Shown: positions 15,978-24,458, numbered from the stretch's first letter. The stretch is DNA of 64,000 nucleotides from Paenibacillus urinalis (GCF_028747985.1 NZ_CP118108.1:1431501-1495500), one strand, 5' to 3'. Notes: generated by a model not told the origin, from the letters alone. Translations and numbers: made by a program.

Positions 15978-16532
15978 ATGTGGAAAGTATCAGTCGCATT
16001 AATAAGTTGTATTTTTATATTCGCACTCTCCGCTTTTTTGATCGAGTCAATGGAAGAAGAAATAAAGCCGGATGATGTACATGTTGAAGCAGTATTAAAA
16101 ATTAAATCTAACTCTAAAATGGACCACAAAGTTGTAATGCTCGAAGTCTTAATTGATAAGAACAAGTATACTCAACATATGATCTATCCTTACATTCCAG
16201 GATTACATTCTATGTCGTTTGATAATAACGAGGAAAATGGATACTTTGTTCCGACTAGCATAGGAGTCGGACCTGGTGACGAGCAAAAAGTGTATGATAC
16301 CCTAATCAATCAAAAGATTATCAACAGCACTATTGAGAAAGAGCAGCTTGGCTTAATAGGCTTCTGGAGCCCACAAGAGGCAGGGGTTCACAAAATGAGA
16401 ATATATTTTCGAACAGCGGAAGATTTTAATGCAAATAATGAGATGTATTTGATTTATGTACATAAGGCAAAAGGGCTTTTCGGACAAGATATAGGCTGGA
16501 CTAAACTTATTAGAGTAAAATCGAACTTGTGA
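15978..16532 (+). CDS. Membrane-anchored protein of unknown function
   Basis: 184 aa with one N-terminal hydrophobic helix (about residues 4-22, MWKVSVALISCIFIFALSAF) and an extracellular beta-rich body (VEAVLKIKSNSKMDHKVVMLEVLID..., VHKMRIYFRTAEDF) that could be an immunoglobulin-like fold. No lipobox. Start supported by AGGAGG. Function unknown. Confidence 0.6.
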   Translation: MWKVSVALISCIFIFALSAFLIESMEEEIKPDDVHVEAVLKIKSNSKMDHKVVMLEVLIDKNKYTQHMIYPYIPGLHSMSFDNNEENGYFVPTSIGVGPGDEQKVYDTLINQKIINSTIEKEQLGLIGFWSPQEAGVHKMRIYFRTAEDFNANNEMYLIYVHKAKGLFGQDIGWTKLIRVKSNL

Positions 16533-16630
16533 GAGTAATCCTGTGAGGCTGATCGCATTAGACCCGGTGGTTTCTAGAATGCAAGAACGTAATGTGAAAT
16601 CAATGAAATATAAAAAGAGGAGAGAAAATT

Positions 16631-17113
16631 ATGCTAGCGCTTAGATTTACTCAAAAACTATTAAAAGACATGAAAACGGCTCCAGTTGAAATCGAGGAGA
16701 TCGACCTATTATTTAGCTGGCATGTAAATATCCTACAACTAAGAAAAAAACACATCATATTTGTCAATGACTCCAGTCGATTATGTCTAATCATTGACGG
16801 TATTAGGAGTTCTCAAGTCGGAAAGCTGCAGGAAAAATTCATTTTTGGACTCAAAGAGTATTTACAGTTAGAAGGACTAAGAAAAAGTTTAATTGATCAA
16901 TATTTTTTGGAAGCAGGAAACGTTAAGATTGGAAAAACAAATAACAAGAGTGTTCTTGGGACCATGAATGAAATGACCTTTTGTTGTGACAATGTAGTGT
17001 TTGAGCATTCATATGATCTTAGTGCCTGGTTAAACAAGATGATCTTTAAACCCATTGATTATGAAGAACCTATAAAGGTATTCAAGAAAGAAATTGAACG
17101 AAGGTATTCATAA
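16631..17113 (+). CDS. DUF6933-type protein
   Basis: 160 aa, MLALRFTQKLLKDMKTAPVE... with LFSWHVNILQLRKKHIIFVND, which matches what I know of DUF6933 proteins: a cytoplasmic family often seen near RNA-related genes in Firmicutes, function unknown. GAGGAGAG precedes the ATG. It is followed by a 2'-5' RNA ligase-like and a HIT protein on the same strand. Confidence 0.65.
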   Translation: MLALRFTQKLLKDMKTAPVEIEEIDLLFSWHVNILQLRKKHIIFVNDSSRLCLIIDGIRSSQVGKLQEKFIFGLKEYLQLEGLRKSLIDQYFLEAGNVKIGKTNNKSVLGTMNEMTFCCDNVVFEHSYDLSAWLNKMIFKPIDYEEPIKVFKKEIERRYS

Positions 17114-17231
17114 ACATAGAGTGGGTAGCATTTGTATAACTCTACTTACAAATAAGTAATGAAGAAGAATGAGACAGTGAATATCAATTAGTCTTCACAA
17201 ATTATATCAAATAGAAGGTAGTGATTATATT

Positions 17232-17777
17232 TTGTATGGGGTAGTGCTTCATTTTGACTCAGAAACAAATCATAAAATCAATAATCTATGGGGGGAATTG
17301 AATGAGGAAGGTATATCTAGCTATGCTAACGAAATAGAGAATAGAAAGCCACATCTAACCATAGCTGATTATTCAGATTTGGAAGAGTCTAGTTTCAAGA
17401 ATAGGTTCTGCGAATATTACGATTCAACTCCAAGGCTCTGTCTAACCTTTAGCATGTTGGGGACGTTCATAAAAAGTGGAGCTTTATTCTTATCTCCGAA
17501 TCCAACAATGGAATTGCTAGAACTTCACTTCAATCATCATCATCACTTCAAGGAATATAATGTATTCTCCAATTCAACGTACAACCCTGAAAAATGGATA
17601 CCTCACTGTACAATTGCAAACCGATTAAGCGATCAGAGGTTATTAGAAGCATTACAATACAGTACAAAAAGATTAGAGAGAATACAAGCCGAGGTGCAAG
17701 AAATATCACTTATCAAGTTGCAGTATAAGGACAATAAAAGAGTAGTTGAAACCATACTTAGTAAGGAACTTACATAA
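17232..17777 (+). CDS. 2'-5' RNA ligase/cyclic phosphodiesterase-like protein
   Basis: 181 aa with two HxTx-type motifs, PHLTIA (about residue 40) and PHCTIA (about 125), the paired catalytic histidines of the 2H phosphoesterase superfamily, which act on 2',3'-cyclic or 2'-5' phosphodiester bonds in RNA or nucleotides. TTG 17232 follows GAAGGTAG. A run of four His near residue 100 is unusual. Only about 35 bases separate it from the HIT-like gene. Confidence 0.75.
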   Translation: MYGVVLHFDSETNHKINNLWGELNEEGISSYANEIENRKPHLTIADYSDLEESSFKNRFCEYYDSTPRLCLTFSMLGTFIKSGALFLSPNPTMELLELHFNHHHHFKEYNVFSNSTYNPEKWIPHCTIANRLSDQRLLEALQYSTKRLERIQAEVQEISLIKLQYKDNKRVVETILSKELT

Positions 17778-17813
17778 AACACTAGAGGAAATCAATATCT
17801 TGGAGATGAGTTT

Positions 17814-18281
17814 ATGAAGCATAATTTTCTGTCAGATCCTATAGGTTTTGCAGATAGAGGTGAAAATCCTACTGTCATAACCAAGATGAAATCAGGCTAC
17901 GCTGTTATCGGATTGACCCAATTTTTGCCGGGGTATTGTTTGCTTATTCGAGCACCGAAAGTGAATGAGCTTACAGATCTAGAGTACGGAGATCGTAATG
18001 ATTTTTTACTTGATATGAGTCTATTAGGAGATGCTCTGAAAGAAGTATGTAAACCAAAGAGAATCAATTATTCAATTTATGGTAATGAGGCTCCATTCTT
18101 ACATGCTCATGTATTTCCGAGATATGAATGGGAACCGGAGTACAATCGAAGAAACCCTGTATGGACCTATCCGGAAACAAATTGGACGGATGATCAATAC
18201 CAATGGAATGAAGAGACTCACAGAGATTTATTGTTAAACATAAAAATGGTTTTGGGAAAAAGAATGTTAAGTGCTTATTAA
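17814..18281 (+). CDS. HIT-like nucleotide hydrolase/transferase
   Basis: 155 aa; LHAHVFPRY (about residue 98-106) carries the HxHxx histidine-triad core, shortened relative to HxHxHxx. Family members cleave dinucleoside polyphosphates or nucleoside phosphoramidates. Starts at ATG 17814. Likely co-transcribed with the 2'-5' ligase-like gene. Confidence 0.7.
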   Translation: MKHNFLSDPIGFADRGENPTVITKMKSGYAVIGLTQFLPGYCLLIRAPKVNELTDLEYGDRNDFLLDMSLLGDALKEVCKPKRINYSIYGNEAPFLHAHVFPRYEWEPEYNRRNPVWTYPETNWTDDQYQWNEETHRDLLLNIKMVLGKRMLSAY

Positions 18282-18459
18282 CGTTCTCAGAACGAGAACT
18301 GAAACACATTTTGTGGAAACGGTTTCGGGGGAGGGTCTGCACTTATAAGTACATCGCGCCAGGCTATTTAACTTAAAAATACTTGAAAACTCAAGAATGC
18401 TCAAATGTTATGTGGTATCAAAATAGAATTATTTATGTGAGCGAATCAAGGAGGTCTAT

Positions 18460-19020
18460 ATGATTACCACTATTTATATGGTTAGACATGCCGAATCACC
18501 TTATGACGATGGAAATGAAAGAACAAGAGGGCTTACTGCAAAGGGTAAAATGGATGTTGATAAAGTAACAAAGATACTTATTGGTGAAGGAATAGACATC
18601 ATAATCTCAAGTCCCTATTCTCGAGCAGTATTGAGTGTTGAGGGATTGGCTGAACACTTAAACTTAGAGATAGAAACATTTGAAGATCTCAGGGAACGCC
18701 ACTTTGCTTCAGGAGAGATTATTGATTTGATGTCTAATATTAGACATCACTTTTACAACTTTGAATATACCTTACCAGGTGGCGAGTCAAACGCAGATTG
18801 TCAGAATAGATCAGTTTCAGTACTTAACACCATATTAAAACAACACCAAGGGAAGAAAATTGCAATTGGAACACACGGTCTTGTAATGACATTGATGATG
18901 AATTATTTTGATTCAAATTATGGCTTAGAATTCTTAGATCAATTAAAGAAACCAGATATCTATAAAATGCAATTTGAAGGCCTAGAATTAAAAGAAGTGA
19001 TAAGAATGTGGCATGAATAA
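18460..19020 (+). CDS. Histidine phosphatase family protein
   Basis: 186 aa phosphoglycerate-mutase-like phosphatase with the N-terminal catalytic RHA (MVRHAESPYDD), a second Arg in SSPYSRAV, and a C-terminal catalytic THG (IAIGTHGLVMTL). AAGGAGG precedes the start. Dephosphorylates small molecules; substrate unknown. A hairpin GTTCTC-AGAAC-GAGAAC lies at the end of the upstream gene. Confidence 0.8.
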   Translation: MITTIYMVRHAESPYDDGNERTRGLTAKGKMDVDKVTKILIGEGIDIIISSPYSRAVLSVEGLAEHLNLEIETFEDLRERHFASGEIIDLMSNIRHHFYNFEYTLPGGESNADCQNRSVSVLNTILKQHQGKKIAIGTHGLVMTLMMNYFDSNYGLEFLDQLKKPDIYKMQFEGLELKEVIRMWHE

Positions 19021-19127
19021 TCTAAAGTAAAGCGCTGAAGGCTAAAGCGTAATTTATGATTTTGTTTTATTTTGAAAATATTTGAAAGAAGATAAATAAA
19101 CAAATCTTATAACAGGTGAAAAAAATT

Positions 19128-19557
19128 ATGTACTCATATTTAAAGGATTTAGTAAATGTTGATTTAGTTGAATGTATTGAGAAAGAAAATATGAAATTAC
19201 AACTTCTATTTATGATCCATAAGGAAAGTAATATTGGTGAATATGAACAAGTGATCAATAAATTTGGGGGGGTCAACTTTAATCCAGGATGATAGTCGAT
19301 TTCCAATAATTCAAATTGAGTTTGACTCGTTTATCGGTTACTCGATCTTAAATGAGAGCTTTACAGTTTGGGATGATTATGAGCAATTTGAAGGGAATAT
19401 ATTTCGTGTTTTCACCAAGTCAAGATACTTGGATTACATAAGTGTCGGGACAATTGCAACCGAAGAGTACCCAGGACCATTCAAACATTATGGAATAGCT
19501 GCATTAAACCATATTGTGGACATTGTCTCTATATCAGATCCGGTTGTTAAAGTTTAG
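19128..19557 (+). pseudogene. Hypothetical immunity-like protein, frameshifted
   Basis: MYSYLKDLVNVDLVECIEKE... runs in one frame to a run of seven G (19266-19272); the second half (DDSRFPIIQIEFDSF..., FRVFTKSRYLDYI) continues one frame over. Removing one G gives a single 142-aa protein, and the total length is one base over a multiple of three. The compact, acidic, non-secreted character resembles contact-toxin immunity proteins, though I cannot name a family. AGGTG precedes the ATG. Confidence 0.55.
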
Positions 19558-19748
19558 TGGCGATGGTTTCTCAGAAATGTTACTGGCATCATATAGATCA
19601 CATTTACGTATCGGGTATACGCACTATAACTCGATTCACATATCTGAACACCTCCAAGAGCTTAATTGTTAATTTTACTGCCTTGTTTATAAACAAGTGA
19701 AACAACGTACATGTGAAACACTCTAATCCATAAATAAGAGGAAAACCC

Positions 19749-20054
19749 ATGAGAAAATATGCTTTTGTTGATATCGAAGATGAAGGTGAAGTGAAGAAAG
19801 TTATGGTGTATGAAGCTGATCAAGTAGTCTACGTGTTTACCTATATTACCGTAGAAAATTTACCTTGCACTCAAGACTTTTGGTTCGAGACCTTGATTGA
19901 AGCGGAAGAATATTGTGAAGATCGATTCGGAGTTCTCGAATGGATACAGATTGAAGATCCACGGCAGGAAGATCCTCATGACTTGATTCCTACCCAACAC
20001 GAAAGCATTCAAATAATACCTTCAAGCTGTCGTAAGTTAGGAGAAAGAAAATGA
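19749..20054 (+). CDS. Hypothetical 101-aa protein
   Basis: Acidic, Trp/Tyr-containing cytoplasmic protein (MRKYAFVDIEDEGEVKKVMVYEADQ...). RBS AGAGGAAAAC precedes the ATG. Overlaps the next GNAT gene by four bases, so the two are likely co-translated. No family recognised. Confidence 0.6.
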   Translation: MRKYAFVDIEDEGEVKKVMVYEADQVVYVFTYITVENLPCTQDFWFETLIEAEEYCEDRFGVLEWIQIEDPRQEDPHDLIPTQHESIQIIPSSCRKLGERK

Positions 20055-20566
20055 ATCTAGATGACAATCCAATAGCGGTAAAAATAAGAAATTTAAGAGC
20101 AGATGATTATAACTGTGTTCTGAATTGGAGTAAGGATGACTCTTTTTGTTCAGCAAACGGATGGGAAAAAGATAGAAACCCACAAGAATTATATATATGG
20201 TGGCTGAAATGTGTAAATAATGTGGCTGATGATTTTATCCGAATGGGAATAGAATTTAATAAAAGGCTCATTGGATATGCTGACTTGGCCTGTATTAAAA
20301 ACAATTCTGCTGAGTTAGGTATTGCAATTGGTGAAAGTACGCTGTGGGGGAAGGGACTCGGATCTCATTCAGCAAAATCTATGATCGACCACGCTTCTAA
20401 GAAATTGGGAATTACCGTCTTTAACGCAGAAACACACGATTCGAATATTAGATCGAGAAAAATGCTTGAGAGAATAGGATTCAAAGAAATTAGTAGAATT
20501 GGTAGTGAAGAATACTTAGGAGTGGACAGTCAACTTATTCAATACAGACTTAATTTGAGGAATTAA
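20051..20566 (+). CDS. GNAT family N-acetyltransferase (RimJ-like)
   Basis: 171 aa. LWGKGLGSHSAKSMIDHA (about residue 97-114) supplies the acetyl-CoA loop, and AETHDSNIRSRKMLERIGF the C-terminal fold element typical of RimJ/RimL-type enzymes. Preceded by GGAGAAAG within the upstream gene. Substrate unknown. Confidence 0.8.
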   Translation: MNLDDNPIAVKIRNLRADDYNCVLNWSKDDSFCSANGWEKDRNPQELYIWWLKCVNNVADDFIRMGIEFNKRLIGYADLACIKNNSAELGIAIGESTLWGKGLGSHSAKSMIDHASKKLGITVFNAETHDSNIRSRKMLERIGFKEISRIGSEEYLGVDSQLIQYRLNLRN

Positions 20567-20588
20567 ATCATAACAAGGAGGACTGATT

Positions 20589-20795
20589 ATGGCATCTCAC
20601 AAAGAAATTTATTCAAATCAAGCTGATGTATATAGTAAGAAGCCTCAATTATCAGAAGTATTATTTCATAATGGTGGGATTCACGGATTTGGTTCCTTCC
20701 TTTGTAGATTTCCAGAGGATGAAGTATGTGTCATTGCGTTAAGTAATTATTCTCAGGATATTGGTGGCATTGCTGTGCAAGTCTCTCAAGAATGA
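20589..20795 (+). pseudogene. Chimera: methyltransferase start fused to beta-lactamase-family end
   Basis: The first 16 residues (MASHKEIYSNQADVYS) read like the start of a class I methyltransferase; from about residue 20 the sequence (LSEVLFHNGGIHGFGSFLCRFPEDEV...LSNYS) matches the C-terminal HxGG-containing end of penicillin-binding/beta-lactamase-family serine hydrolases. Both catalytic cores are missing. The 68-aa frame is best explained by a deletion that joined two neighbouring genes in frame. Confidence 0.65.
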
Positions 20796-20835
20796 GTACT
20801 AAGTTTTTTTCATGAACCTAAGGTGGTGTCTCGTC

Positions 20836-21324
20836 GTGCATACAAGAACGTTATCTGAATTCAGTGAAATAGGGTACTCGAACAAAAAATATGAAATCAA
20901 AATACCTCCTTCCATGTACATCCAAGTGATCAGTTCGATTTTAACTACTTGCTTACTATCATTTGTACTTCGAACAGATGATTTCTAATCTATTTTCTTG
21001 TTTGTGATCTTATTGTTAGGCAACACAATACAAGTATTAATGTTATTGAAGAGAATCTTAAGGAACAATAATGAGCTAGAAATCACAGAAAATAAAATTA
21101 AGATAAATCATATTGAAGTACCCATACAAAAAATCGAGAAGATTATCATTCAGGGCTATTTTGTGCAGAGCATCGGTATCAAGCTATATCGAAGAAAATT
21201 AGTTTCAATGAATTTACACTTTAGATTCAAAAATGATGAAGAGATGAACATAGAAGAATTAGAACAGTGGGCAAGTACAAAAAGGATAAAAGTGACTAGT
21301 GGAAAAATATATAGATGGATATAA
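20836..21324 (+). pseudogene. Membrane protein with PH-like tail, in-frame stop
   Basis: One frame carries an N-terminal part (EFSEIGYSNKKYEIKIPPSM), a hydrophobic helix, then TAA at 20986-20988, then another helix and a PH-like region (ENKIKINHIEVPIQKIEKIII...). Two helices followed by a bacterial PH-like domain is a common layout of small Firmicute membrane proteins. The start is uncertain: GTG 20836 has GGTGGTG upstream but overlaps a repeated non-coding motif. The part after the stop (20998-21324) may still be translated from TTG. Confidence 0.45.
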
Positions 21325-21414
21325 ATAGGATGAAAAAACCAAGGTGACGTGACACCAAATATTTAACTATATTCTTATTTGGAGAGATTAATGAAAATAA
21401 ATAGGAGAATTACG

Positions 21415-21858
21415 ATGAACGAAACAGACGATTGGTTATCAAATGAAGAAGTTCAATCTTGCAAGAGAAGAATTAGTGCTCGTACGTTAATCATTGCTTT
21501 CCTCTTCTCTGTACTCATACTTGGTACTGCAATATACTTTTTGCTTGATCTTGGCTCAGACGTTGCCTCCGGAATGTGTGGAAATCTTGAGATTAGAAGA
21601 GAAGGTCAACCCGATGACGGAGCTTATGACATCGTACTCTTTAAAAGGGATTGTGGGGCCACAACCGATTATAGCTATCAATTATCAGTAATTAAGAAAA
21701 ACTCGACATTAGAAAATACAACAGCCAATATTTTTATATCAGATCATGAATTTAGTGCGTCTTGGGCCAATAAGAATACAATTGAGATTAGCGGAATTTC
21801 TAATGAAGTACATAAAAAAGAAAGGAATTATAAAGGGATAAATATACATTATAATTAA
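21415..21858 (+). CDS. DUF5412-like membrane protein
   Basis: 147 aa with one membrane helix at about residues 23-45 and an external domain starting CGNLEIRRE and including FKRDCGATTDYSYQLSV, the Cys-containing signature I associate with DUF5412. I start at ATG 21415, which has AGGAG upstream; ATG 21391 is the alternative. Function unknown. Confidence 0.6.
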   Translation: MNETDDWLSNEEVQSCKRRISARTLIIAFLFSVLILGTAIYFLLDLGSDVASGMCGNLEIRREGQPDDGAYDIVLFKRDCGATTDYSYQLSVIKKNSTLENTTANIFISDHEFSASWANKNTIEISGISNEVHKKERNYKGINIHYN

Positions 21859-21891
21859 CCCCAATATAGACCCAAAAAAGGAGAGAACTAC

Positions 21892-22398
21892 GTGTCGGAT
21901 GTAATTCACGGTAGATATACTGCTGAAATGGAGGGTCCTTTTGTTGTATTCATTATTGGCATGAGAATAAATCGGCTATTGGCCTTTCATAAGTGGGTTC
22001 CTGTAGCAAAAGCAATGGGGCCTATGATCAAAGAGCTATACCAAAATCCGGAGATAGGATTTATGAGTACAGAGTTTTTTTGGAATTGGCGAGGGATTAC
22101 CTTATTACAATACTGGAGGACGTATGACCAACTTGAGAAATATGCACGGGGAGGAACTCATCTTGTAGAATGGAAAAAATTCAATCAATCCGTGGGGACG
22201 AATGGAACGGTGGGAATTTATCACGAGACTTACATGATTCAGCCCGGACAGTATGAATGCATTTATGGGAATATGCCTAAATTTGGTTTGGCCAAGGCCG
22301 GAACACATATGCCCGCAGTCGGTAGAATGGAGACCTCGAGAAGAAGAATGGGAGGAGATAACGATCCAGCTGTTCCCACTCCTAGGAATCGACAGTAG
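21892..22398 (+). CDS. DUF4188 (monooxygenase-like) protein
   Basis: 168 aa; GRYTAEMEGPFVVFIIGMRINRLLAFHKW and LLQYWRTYDQLEKYARGGTHL match the DUF4188 family, which has a dimeric alpha-beta barrel fold and is annotated as monooxygenase-like. GTG 21892 follows AAGGAGAG. Reaction unknown. Confidence 0.7.
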   Translation: MSDVIHGRYTAEMEGPFVVFIIGMRINRLLAFHKWVPVAKAMGPMIKELYQNPEIGFMSTEFFWNWRGITLLQYWRTYDQLEKYARGGTHLVEWKKFNQSVGTNGTVGIYHETYMIQPGQYECIYGNMPKFGLAKAGTHMPAVGRMETSRRRMGGDNDPAVPTPRNRQ

Positions 22399-22444
22399 TT
22401 TTTAAACAGAAGCGGAAAATCGTTCGAGAAAAGAGGTTACAGGT

Positions 22445-22933
22445 GTGAGTTATAAATCTATTCTGTTAGATCAATTAAACGCTTGTTATAACGATAAGAG
22501 CTGGTTTATTCCTCTTCATGAGATTCTAATCGACTTAAATACAGCACAAGCTGCATGGGAGACAGAGAGTAAACAATCGATCTGGTCGATCGTGAACCAC
22601 CTTATTTTTTGGAATGAAAAATGGCTTGAACGATATAACGCCGGACAATTCGAATTGGACAGCACGATAAACAATGAGGATACGTTTTATGTTAATCCAC
22701 ATTCTATAAATGATCTTGAATGGAGTAAGTCCCTTCAGAGGCTTGAAACTGTATTTATAGATTGGAATAGGGCAATTGAGGAAAGCTCGGATGCAAAACT
22801 AATATCTGTAATCCCGTCATATTATAATGCTCCATGGTGGGGAGTAGTATCAAATTTATGTATTCACAATGCGTATCATATAGGACAGATCATGCTGCTG
22901 AAGAAGCAATTGCTAGCTGATAGCTCGAGCTAA
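22445..22933 (+). CDS. DinB family protein
   Basis: 162 aa four-helix protein; VNHLIFWNEKW and a C-terminal IHNAYHIGQIMLLKKQ place His residues where DinB/YfiT-type metal sites are. Some family members are thiol S-transferases; others have no known role. GTG 22445 follows GAGGTTACAG. Confidence 0.75.
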   Translation: MSYKSILLDQLNACYNDKSWFIPLHEILIDLNTAQAAWETESKQSIWSIVNHLIFWNEKWLERYNAGQFELDSTINNEDTFYVNPHSINDLEWSKSLQRLETVFIDWNRAIEESSDAKLISVIPSYYNAPWWGVVSNLCIHNAYHIGQIMLLKKQLLADSSS

Positions 22934-22946
22934 ATAAACCAGTGAA

Positions 22947-23072
22947 GATATTGTGCTAGAAAGTAACCCGGTAGGGAGAAGGTTTTGGGAAGAGCTCGGA
23001 TTCAATTCATTATACAAACATGAGGCTAAATACGTAGATGCGGGGCGAAAAAAGCATGGAATAGAAAGGTAG
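22947..23072 (+). pseudogene. GNAT C-terminal fragment
   Basis: Reads DIVLESNPVGRRFWEELGF followed by about 22 residues and TAG at 23070-23072. The NPxGRRFWExLGF block is the last helix-strand of a GNAT fold; nothing of the acetyl-CoA site precedes it. There is no start codon or ribosome site. Confidence 0.65.
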
Positions 23073-23080
23073 TGGTTGTT

Positions 23081-23581
23081 ATGAAAATTTTATTTCTATG
23101 CACTGATAATTATACCCGCAGCATAATAGCTGAGTTTATCTGTAAAGATTATTTAAGGAATAATCATATTTCGGACGTGCAAGTGGCGTCTGTAGGGATA
23201 AGAGCAAATAGTGACATAAGTAAGTATTCAGATCTTCATTTTAAAATTATGAATGACATGCATATCGATACATCTGAATTTAAGAGAACTCAATTTGATC
23301 ATGATGCGTTTCTTAAATATGACATCATTATTGGTATGAGTGAACTACATAAGGAATTTGTAAAGAATGAATATAATAAAGACATCCACTTATTCAATGA
23401 AGTATATTTAGAGCAGAATACGCCAGTAAATATTGGAACACCAGATAGTGAAGATTTTGAAGAGAAGATGAGAGGATTAATCCAATATTTTGTGGGTGCA
23501 ATACCAGTAGTGATATCGAATTTAAAACATATTCATCCATTCGGAATCACCCCTTCTATGAATCGAGAGAAAAAGGACTAA
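23081..23581 (+). CDS. Low-molecular-weight phosphatase-like protein
   Basis: 166 aa. The P-loop LCTDNYTRSIIAEF (residues 5-18) has the Cx5R arrangement followed by Ser, as in low-molecular-weight tyrosine phosphatases and arsenate reductases. The usual general-acid DPD is replaced by TPDSEDF near residue 125. Cytoplasmic. ATG 23081 follows AAAGGTAG. It overlaps closely with the following GNAT gene (2-base gap). Confidence 0.7.
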   Translation: MKILFLCTDNYTRSIIAEFICKDYLRNNHISDVQVASVGIRANSDISKYSDLHFKIMNDMHIDTSEFKRTQFDHDAFLKYDIIIGMSELHKEFVKNEYNKDIHLFNEVYLEQNTPVNIGTPDSEDFEEKMRGLIQYFVGAIPVVISNLKHIHPFGITPSMNREKKD

Positions 23582-23583
23582 AG

Positions 23584-24108
23584 ATGATGACAAAACCAAT
23601 ATCAATAAAAATACTTTCAAGTTATGAAGACGTATCCTTATTGGACATAGAATTCTCAAAAAGATATCCATGGTATACCTCGAATGATTATTTTTCTATT
23701 TGTTTAGAAGAGAATTTGGAAGGTAAGAGAGTTACTTTACTAGCTTACTATGAAGATACCTTGGCCGGTTGCTGTCACTTATTGTTTGGATCGGAATATC
23801 CCTATTTTAAACGAGAAAACATACCGGAGATCAATGACCTCAATGTTTTTCAGGAGTTTAGGAGAAAGGGAATCGCAAGTGTAATGTTTGATGAGCTTGA
23901 AGGAATAGCATCGAAGAAATTCAAATCTATAGGTCTAGGAGTAGGACTATATAAGGATTATGGAAACGCTCAAATGATGTATAACAAGCGCGGATATGTA
24001 ATGGATGGTAGAGGAATTGTATATAAAAATATGGAAGTAAAACCTGGGCACCAGGTGACAGTTGATGATGATCTGTTGCTGTATTTAATCAAAGATCTGG
24101 GTGAATGA
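23584..24108 (+). CDS. GNAT family N-acetyltransferase
   Basis: 174 aa with FRRKGIASVMFDELEGIA (about residues 97-114) as the acetyl-CoA loop and AQMMYNKRGYVMDGRG as the C-terminal element. Directly follows the phosphatase-like gene, so the pair is probably one transcript. Substrate unknown. Confidence 0.8.
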   Translation: MMTKPISIKILSSYEDVSLLDIEFSKRYPWYTSNDYFSICLEENLEGKRVTLLAYYEDTLAGCCHLLFGSEYPYFKRENIPEINDLNVFQEFRRKGIASVMFDELEGIASKKFKSIGLGVGLYKDYGNAQMMYNKRGYVMDGRGIVYKNMEVKPGHQVTVDDDLLLYLIKDLGE

Positions 24109-24237
24109 TTTATGGATCGGATCATAAGACCTAACAGATGTTTATTGCAAACCATGGAGACTATATGCTACAGCACTATGTAGATAAAAATAATAAACAA
24201 TCTATAATAGCATTATAAAATGAGTTATACTGAGGTA

Positions 24238-24365
24238 AGAATAAGTAAGGAGCCGTGCGCGAACACGACTCCAAAGTACAATAACTGCATAAAGAGCAGT
24301 CGGCCATGAAAGACGGGTCGAAAAATAGACCGTTACCTTAGGCAGGGCGGTCTATTTCTTTTTCA
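24238..24365 (+). ncRNA. Antisense RNA antitoxin of a type I system
   Basis: Downstream of TATACT (24226-24231) lie three hairpins: GGAGCCGTG/CACGACTCC, ACTGC/GCAGT, and the terminator AATAGACCG/CGGTCTATT with TCTTTTTC. The RNA converges on, and overlaps, the 3' end of the toxin gene on the other strand, the usual design of TxpA/BsrG-type systems. Ends are estimated from promoter and terminator. The rest of 24109-24237 holds no gene. Confidence 0.65.
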
Positions 24366-24435
24366 TGTAGGTGAGCAATGCCCAAATGAACATGCCAAAC
24401 ATGAGCATTAAGGAAAGTGCATCTTTGACCTCCAT
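24352..24435 (-). CDS. Holin-like type I toxin
   Basis: A 27-residue peptide starting MEVKDALSLMLMFGMF with one hydrophobic helix and a KKK tail, matching the putative holin-like toxin (Hol-Tox) family. Such peptides depolarise or damage the membrane when over-produced. GGGAGGTGATG precedes the ATG and is itself held in a small hairpin. The antisense RNA on the plus strand overlaps the 3' end. A second, truncated copy lies at 11654-11731. Confidence 0.85.
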   Translation of the reverse strand: MEVKDALSLMLMFGMFIWALLTYMKKK

Positions 24436-24444
24436 GGGCATCAC

Positions 24445-24458
24445 CTCCCTTCTGGGAG
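24445..24458 (-). promoter_or_regulatory. Hairpin hiding the toxin ribosome site
   Basis: On the minus strand CTCCC-AGAA-GGGAG places the Shine-Dalgarno GGGAG in a stem, which should limit toxin translation, as reported for other type I toxins. Confidence 0.55.

Noticed and set aside
18282..18459. attC-like site in the spacer before the histidine phosphatase
   Set aside because: Only a GTTCTC/GAGAAC hairpin and a lone GTTATGTG are present; there are no paired core boxes.
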